Of a stretch of 8,972 nt of DNA, positions 6,276-8,972 are shown in pieces (within the stretch, counting starts at the first letter, position 1; each line of letters begins with the position of its first letter). A program made the position numbers and the translations under genes. Origin of the DNA: an uncultured Paracoccaceae bacterium. Its GTDB lineage: Bacteria > Pseudomonadota > Alphaproteobacteria > Rhodobacterales > Rhodobacteraceae. The notes below the pieces were generated by a model. That model saw only the letters and a list, made by a program, of their open reading frames with translations, did not search any database and was not told the DNA's origin. Location: contig CALEZJ010000108.1 of the NCBI GenBank assembly GCA_937927885.1, positions 1-8,972 on the forward strand. Reading direction: 5' to 3'.

Positions 6276-6926
6276 ATGATTGACGACGATGACGCAAGAC
6301 CATGGCACGAGGTTCTGGCCTTCTGGTTCCCCGAGGGTAGTGCACCGGGTATCGACCCGGAACGCCATACTGAGCACTGGCGCTGGCGGCTGCATGGCGG
6401 TGCAGACGAGGCGATCACGGCGCGCTTTGCAGATCTGACGGCAAGGGCGGTCGAGGGCGCGCTTGACCACTGGGCCGTGACGCCCGAGGGGCGGTTGGCG
6501 CTGATCGTCGTCCTTGACCAGTTCCCGCGCTCGCTCTGGCGGGGAACGCCGCGCGCCTATGCGCAGGACGGGGCCGCGCTGGCACTGACGCTGGCGGGGC
6601 TGGAAAACGGCCACTACGCGGCGCAGCCCGCGCCATGGTTCCAGATCGCCTTCACCCAGCCGCTGGGCCATGCTGAGGGGCCCGACCATCTGGAAAGCAT
6701 CGACCGCCTGATCGCCCTGCGCAAAGACATCGCCGCCCGGTCACCGACGCCCTTGCAACCGCTCTATCACTCGCTTGTCGCACAGGCCGGCGAGGTGCGC
6801 GCGGTGATTGCCTGCTTTAGCCGCCACCCTCACCGCAACGCCATCCTCGGCCGGACATCGACCCCGGCCGAGGTCGCCTGGCTCACGGAAGGCGCATTCC
6901 CGCACCAGCGCGCGCTTCGTGGTTGA
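6276..6926 (+). CDS. DUF924 family protein
   Basis: The 216-aa product matches the DUF924 pattern along its length: VLAFWF at 13-18, the hallmark LDQFPRSLWRGTPRAYA at 80-96, HAEG at 132-135, and FSRHPHRNAILGR at 181-193 followed by STPAE. The family is an all-helical, repeat-like fold found widely in proteobacteria; its biochemical function is not established. There is no signal peptide or membrane segment, so it is likely cytosolic. The start is supported by GGAGG at 6264-6268. It lies downstream of the ATPase gene but after a probable terminator, so a functional link to metal export is not implied. The C-terminal ...EGAFPHQRALRG looks complete. The last 44 bases overlap, on the other strand, the doubtful reading frame that ends at 6883. 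Confidence 0.85.
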   Translation: MIDDDDARPWHEVLAFWFPEGSAPGIDPERHTEHWRWRLHGGADEAITARFADLTARAVEGALDHWAVTPEGRLALIVVLDQFPRSLWRGTPRAYAQDGAALALTLAGLENGHYAAQPAPWFQIAFTQPLGHAEGPDHLESIDRLIALRKDIAARSPTPLQPLYHSLVAQAGEVRAVIACFSRHPHRNAILGRTSTPAEVAWLTEGAFPHQRALRG

Positions 6927-7212
6927 TTTTCCGATAACCGCCTGGCGCAGGACCAAGCATACCCGCTCCGGTGATGGCTTCATCGAGATCGTGGTCAGAA
7001 AGCTCCCCGGCGACTTCTACTCCGGCCAGTTGACTCCGCTGACGCTGGGCGAAAGCGTCACCGCCCTTCTGCACCGGAAGGCGGGCGGGCTGCATCGCCG
7101 ACAGCGCGACAGCGACCCGCCGTTCGGCCCGAATGTCGGACAGGTGCCAGAACCAGAGCGCCGCAACTGCCACCGGGACGCAAATTCCAGCAATCAGGAT
7201 CAGGCTTTTCAT
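6883..7212 (-). CDS. Membrane-anchored hypothetical protein, probably truncated
   Basis: From ATG 7212, AGGGGAG (minus strand, 7221-7227) lies eight bases upstream, a good start signal. Residues 1-23 form one hydrophobic anchor (MKSLILIAGICVPVAVAALW) followed by an Arg/Ala-rich stretch ending ...SAMQPAR. This start resembles, weakly and from memory, the N-terminus of DUF6544-type proteins, which are several times longer. After about residue 45 the codon usage loses its high third-position GC and the translation becomes featureless, while the opposite strand over 6927-7130 shows coding-type bias. The likeliest reading is a gene cut after ~45 residues and fused to unrelated DNA. It is the last frame of the ars operon. 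An alternative is a genuine small membrane protein of 109 aa. Confidence 0.35.
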   Translation of the reverse strand: MKSLILIAGICVPVAVAALWFWHLSDIRAERRVAVALSAMQPARLPVQKGGDAFAQRQRSQLAGVEVAGELSDHDLDEAITGAGMLGPAPGGYRKINHEARAGAGMRLP

Positions 7213-7246
7213 CTGCACCGCTCCCCTGTCGGCAACGGCATCGGGT

Positions 7247-7443
7247 TCAGCCCAGGCCCTCGAGGATCACGCTTTCCAGCCCGCGCCGCACGGTCGGCTC
7301 CACCACGACGAGGGCCCGCAGCGATCCGTAGAGAGCGGCAGGATGTGCGCTTAGTGGTCCTCGTGTCCAGTTCCGGCCGCCGGGCGCTCGGAAGCGCCTG
7401 TTTGGGGCCGGCAGGTGGTCGGGGCCGGCCGGATCGCGTTCAT
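7247..7443 (-). pseudogene. Decayed ArsN2-like GNAT acetyltransferase
   Basis: ATG 7443 overlaps the arsC stop in an ATGA, as a coupled gene would. The frame opens MNAIRPAP, like the IRPA start common in GNAT acetyltransferases, but stops at TAA 7353-7351 after 30 codons. Recognisable pieces continue in other frames: PDHLPA, then KQALPSARRPEL, and finally ALYGSLRALVVVEPTVR-RGLESVILEGLG (last frame, stop 7249-7247), which matches the acetyl-CoA-binding pattern LRSLVV-x-P-x-x-RG-x-GL. A functional ArsN2 is about 140-150 residues; only ~65 codons of DNA remain. So at least two frameshifts and an internal loss have occurred. ArsN2 belongs to arsenic operons by annotation, which fits the context. 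Family assignment is from motif memory and is moderate. Confidence 0.5.
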
Positions 7444-7862
7444 CTGACGCGACGGCCCTCGCTGTCGATGACGACCTCGCCGTCGTCCTTCGTGAACGGT
7501 CCGATGTCCGGATTCGGCAGGATGTTCAGCACGGTCTCGGACGGGCGGCAGAGCATCGTGCCGAGCGGTGTGACCACGATCGGGCGGTTGATCAGAATGG
7601 GATGGGCCATCATGAAGTCGATCAGGTCGTCATCGCTCCATTTCGGATCGCCGAGTCCGAGTTCGGCATAGGGCGTTCGCTTTTCGCGCAGGAGGTCGCG
7701 CGGGCTGATTGCCATCGCCGCGATCAACTCGATGAGCGTCTGCCGGGACGGAGGTGTCTTCAGGTATTCGATCACCTCCGGCTCCTCGCCGGACTGGCGG
7801 ATCATGACGAGCGTGTTGCGGGACGTGCCGCAGTCGGGATTGTGGTAGATCGTGATCGTCAT
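7440..7862 (-). CDS. arsC: Arsenate reductase, glutaredoxin-dependent (R773 type)
   Basis: The 140-aa enzyme reduces arsenate to arsenite in the cytosol using glutathione and glutaredoxin. It has the family start TIYHNPDCGTSRNTL with catalytic Cys11 and His7, and the arsenate-binding arginines expected of the R773 enzyme: R59 (LLREK), R93 (INRPIV) and R106 (LCRPSE). Length and layout are normal (R773 ArsC is 141 aa), so it should be active. The start at 7862 has GGAG at 7872-7869 on the minus strand and overlaps the preceding 97-aa frame by four bases (ATGA); its own stop overlaps the next start in the same way. Translational coupling with the exporter gene upstream is likely. It supplies arsenite to ACR3. 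Confidence 0.95.
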   Translation of the reverse strand: MTITIYHNPDCGTSRNTLVMIRQSGEEPEVIEYLKTPPSRQTLIELIAAMAISPRDLLREKRTPYAELGLGDPKWSDDDLIDFMMAHPILINRPIVVTPLGTMLCRPSETVLNILPNPDIGPFTKDDGEVVIDSEGRRVR

Positions 7863-8152
7863 GGTTGTCTCCGGTTCTGGATGTCCGCATCACCGCGGAC
7901 TGAACCGCATGTCCGAGGGATCGAAGAGGCGGGCGCGGCGCCGAAGACGCGCAGCAGCCCCGCCACATGATCCCGCAGCCCGTTTTCCAGCGCGTCCTTG
8001 TTCACGCAGGAAGCCACTTGGCCGTGGCCCAGCTTCACGACGTGGGTCGGGCTCACTCGAGCGATGCCCTTCTCGCGCACGTCCGCCAGGCAGTCGAGCA
8101 GGGAGCCTTGGGCGGCAAAGTGATCGAGCGAGATCAGTGCTGTTCTAAGCAT
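7859..8152 (-). CDS. Unrecognised 97-aa protein between ACR3 and ArsC
   Basis: ATG 8152-8150 shares one base with the ACR3 stop (TGATG) and has AAGGGAG (8167-8161) eight bases upstream. The stop shares ATGA with the arsC start. The first ~77 codons have the high third-position GC of a real gene. Cysteines are at 21, 49 and 82 (DCLAD, SCVNK, TCGSV); there is no signal peptide or membrane segment. I do not recognise a family. After about residue 75 codon bias weakens, and the frame two bases on reads ARLFDPSDMRFSPR then stops at 7892-7890, so a one-base indel near 7935 may have changed the C-terminus. That alternative tail faintly recalls the FDP segment of ArsH. Either an unknown arsenic-linked protein or a damaged gene. 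Confidence 0.55.
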   Translation of the reverse strand: MLRTALISLDHFAAQGSLLDCLADVREKGIARVSPTHVVKLGHGQVASCVNKDALENGLRDHVAGLLRVFGAAPASSIPRTCGSVRGDADIQNRRQP

Positions 8153-8972
8153 CAGTTCTGCTCCCTTGTTCTGGGCGCGCGGATGGCGGTTTCCTCAGCC
8201 GGGAACCAATGGGTGGTGCGATTGGCAAACCAGACCAGCGACAGCATGACCGGCACCTCGACCAGCACGCCGACCACAGTGACAAGGGCGGCGATGGAGT
8301 TCAGGCCGAACAGGCCGATGGCCACCGCGACGGCCAGTTCGAAGAAGTTCGACGTGCCGATCATCGCGCAGGGAGCGGCGACGTTATGCGGGACACGCCA
8401 GGCTTTTGCCGCCCAGTATGAAAGTGCGAAGATCCCGTAGGACTGGATCAGCAGCGGGATCGCAATCATCACGATGACCAATGGCTGGCTCAGGATCACC
8501 GCGCCCTGAAAGCCGAACAGCAGCACGACGGTCGCGAGCAGGCCGACAACCGAGAACGGCTTCACCTTGGCTGTGAACGCGCCTACGGCGGCTTCGGCAG
8601 CCGCCGGATTGGCGGCGCCGCGCGTCATCAGCATCCGCGTCACGATACCGGCCGCCAGCGGGATTACGATGTACAGGCCGACGGACAGGATCAGCGTCTC
8701 CCAGGGCACGGTGATGTCAGTGACACCCAGCAGCAAGGCCACGATCGGCGCATAGGCAAAGACCATGATCGCGTCGTTCAGCGACACCTGCGCCAGCGTA
8801 TAGTTCGGATCGCCCCTGGTCATCTGCGACCAGACGAACACCATCGCCGTGCAGGGTGCCGCGCCCAGCAGGATCAGACCCGCGATGTACTGGCCCGATG
8901 TGCCGGGCTCGATGAACGGCGCAAAGATCCAGTCGAAGAACAATACGCCGAGTGCTGCCATGGTGAAGGGCT
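8152..8972 (-). CDS. acr3: ACR3-family arsenite efflux transporter (5' end outside window)
   Basis: About 272 C-terminal residues are present; the full family length is ~350, so the start lies beyond base 8972. The ATG at 8961 is internal, since the frame continues as PFT-MAAL, a normal ACR3 sequence. The product exports arsenite across the inner membrane. Visible marks are the essential-cysteine segment [12 protein letters not shown] (Cys codon 8853-8851), [12 protein letters not shown], several hydrophobic helices, and [12 protein letters not shown] with the essential glutamate (codon ~8340-8338). The BASS-type fold matches ACR3 rather than ArsB. It is the first visible gene of the minus-strand ars operon; its stop overlaps the start of the 97-aa frame. 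The regulator, probably an arsR upstream, is not in the window. Confidence 0.92.
   Translation of the reverse strand, partial: PFTMAALGVLFFDWIFAPFIEPGTSGQYIAGLILLGAAPCTAMVFVWSQMTRGDPNYTLAQVSLNDAIMVFAYAPIVALLLGVTDITVPWETLILSVGLYIVIPLAAGIVTRMLMTRGAANPAAAEAAVGAFTAKVKPFSVVGLLATVVLLFGFQGAVILSQPLVIVMIAIPLLIQSYGIFALSYWAAKAWRVPHNVAAPCAMIGTSNFFELAVAVAIGLFGLNSIAALVTVVGVLVEVPVMLSLVWFANRTTHWFPAEETAIRAPRTREQN

Noticed and set aside
4158..6689. 843-codon open frame on the minus strand opposite the P-type ATPase
   Set aside because: Low-complexity translation; a mirror of the ATPase and DUF924 genes, both with complete family motifs.
7404..7429. GGGGCCGGC repeated twice as a possible regulatory repeat
   Set aside because: Only two short copies inside a decayed gene; better explained as a small duplication linked to the frameshift.
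7440..7671. Plus-strand frame (6808-7671) running through the ars genes
   Set aside because: It crosses three unrelated segments and is antisense to an intact arsC; only the 6927-7130 part has coding-type bias, noted separately.
1..8972. CRISPR array or insertion sequence
   Set aside because: No regularly spaced long repeats, and no transposase or terminal inverted repeats were seen.

Overview
The window is GC-rich, with third codon positions strongly biased to G or C. Its gene content (DnrO-like protein, DUF924, split HMA/P-type ATPase, phage tail C-terminus) suggests a Rhodobacteraceae-type alphaproteobacterium (Paracoccus/Rhodobacter-like). That placement is inferred from style and families, not from a marker gene. 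It reads as an accessory, stress-resistance region bounded by a prophage-type edge on the left and an arsenic operon on the right.

Layout: 1-340 is the C-terminus of a phage tail-type protein. 341-818 has no convincing gene. 819-867 is a strikingly symmetric set of four CTGACG/CGTCAG half-sites that look like response-regulator boxes. They lie upstream of a ferric-reductase-type flavocytochrome (928-2283), which is followed by a secreted DnrO-like protein of unknown function (2426-2893). A strong intrinsic terminator (2915-2947) ends this unit and overlaps the stop codon of a convergent LysR-family regulator gene (2927-3844, minus). Divergent from the regulator is a metal-handling unit: a free-standing 75-aa HMA metal-binding protein (3958-4185) and a P1B-type ATPase without an N-terminal HMA domain and with CPG instead of CPC in its transport motif (4269-6203). 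A DUF924 gene follows (6276-6926).

The right part is a minus-strand arsenic operon entering from beyond the window: ACR3 arsenite exporter (8152-8972, start outside), an unrecognised 97-aa reading frame with three cysteines (7859-8152), glutaredoxin-type arsenate reductase ArsC (7440-7862), a decayed ArsN2-like acetyltransferase (7247-7443), and a membrane-anchored reading frame that looks truncated (6883-7212). The first three genes and the start of the decayed one overlap by 1 or 4 bases, so translation is probably coupled. ArsC reduces arsenate to arsenite and ACR3 expels it; no arsR is visible here.

The points most worth a second look are the four-site operator in front of the flavocytochrome/DnrO pair, the LysR-HMA-CPG-ATPase cassette with its unassigned metal, and the unknown small coupled frame inside the ars operon.
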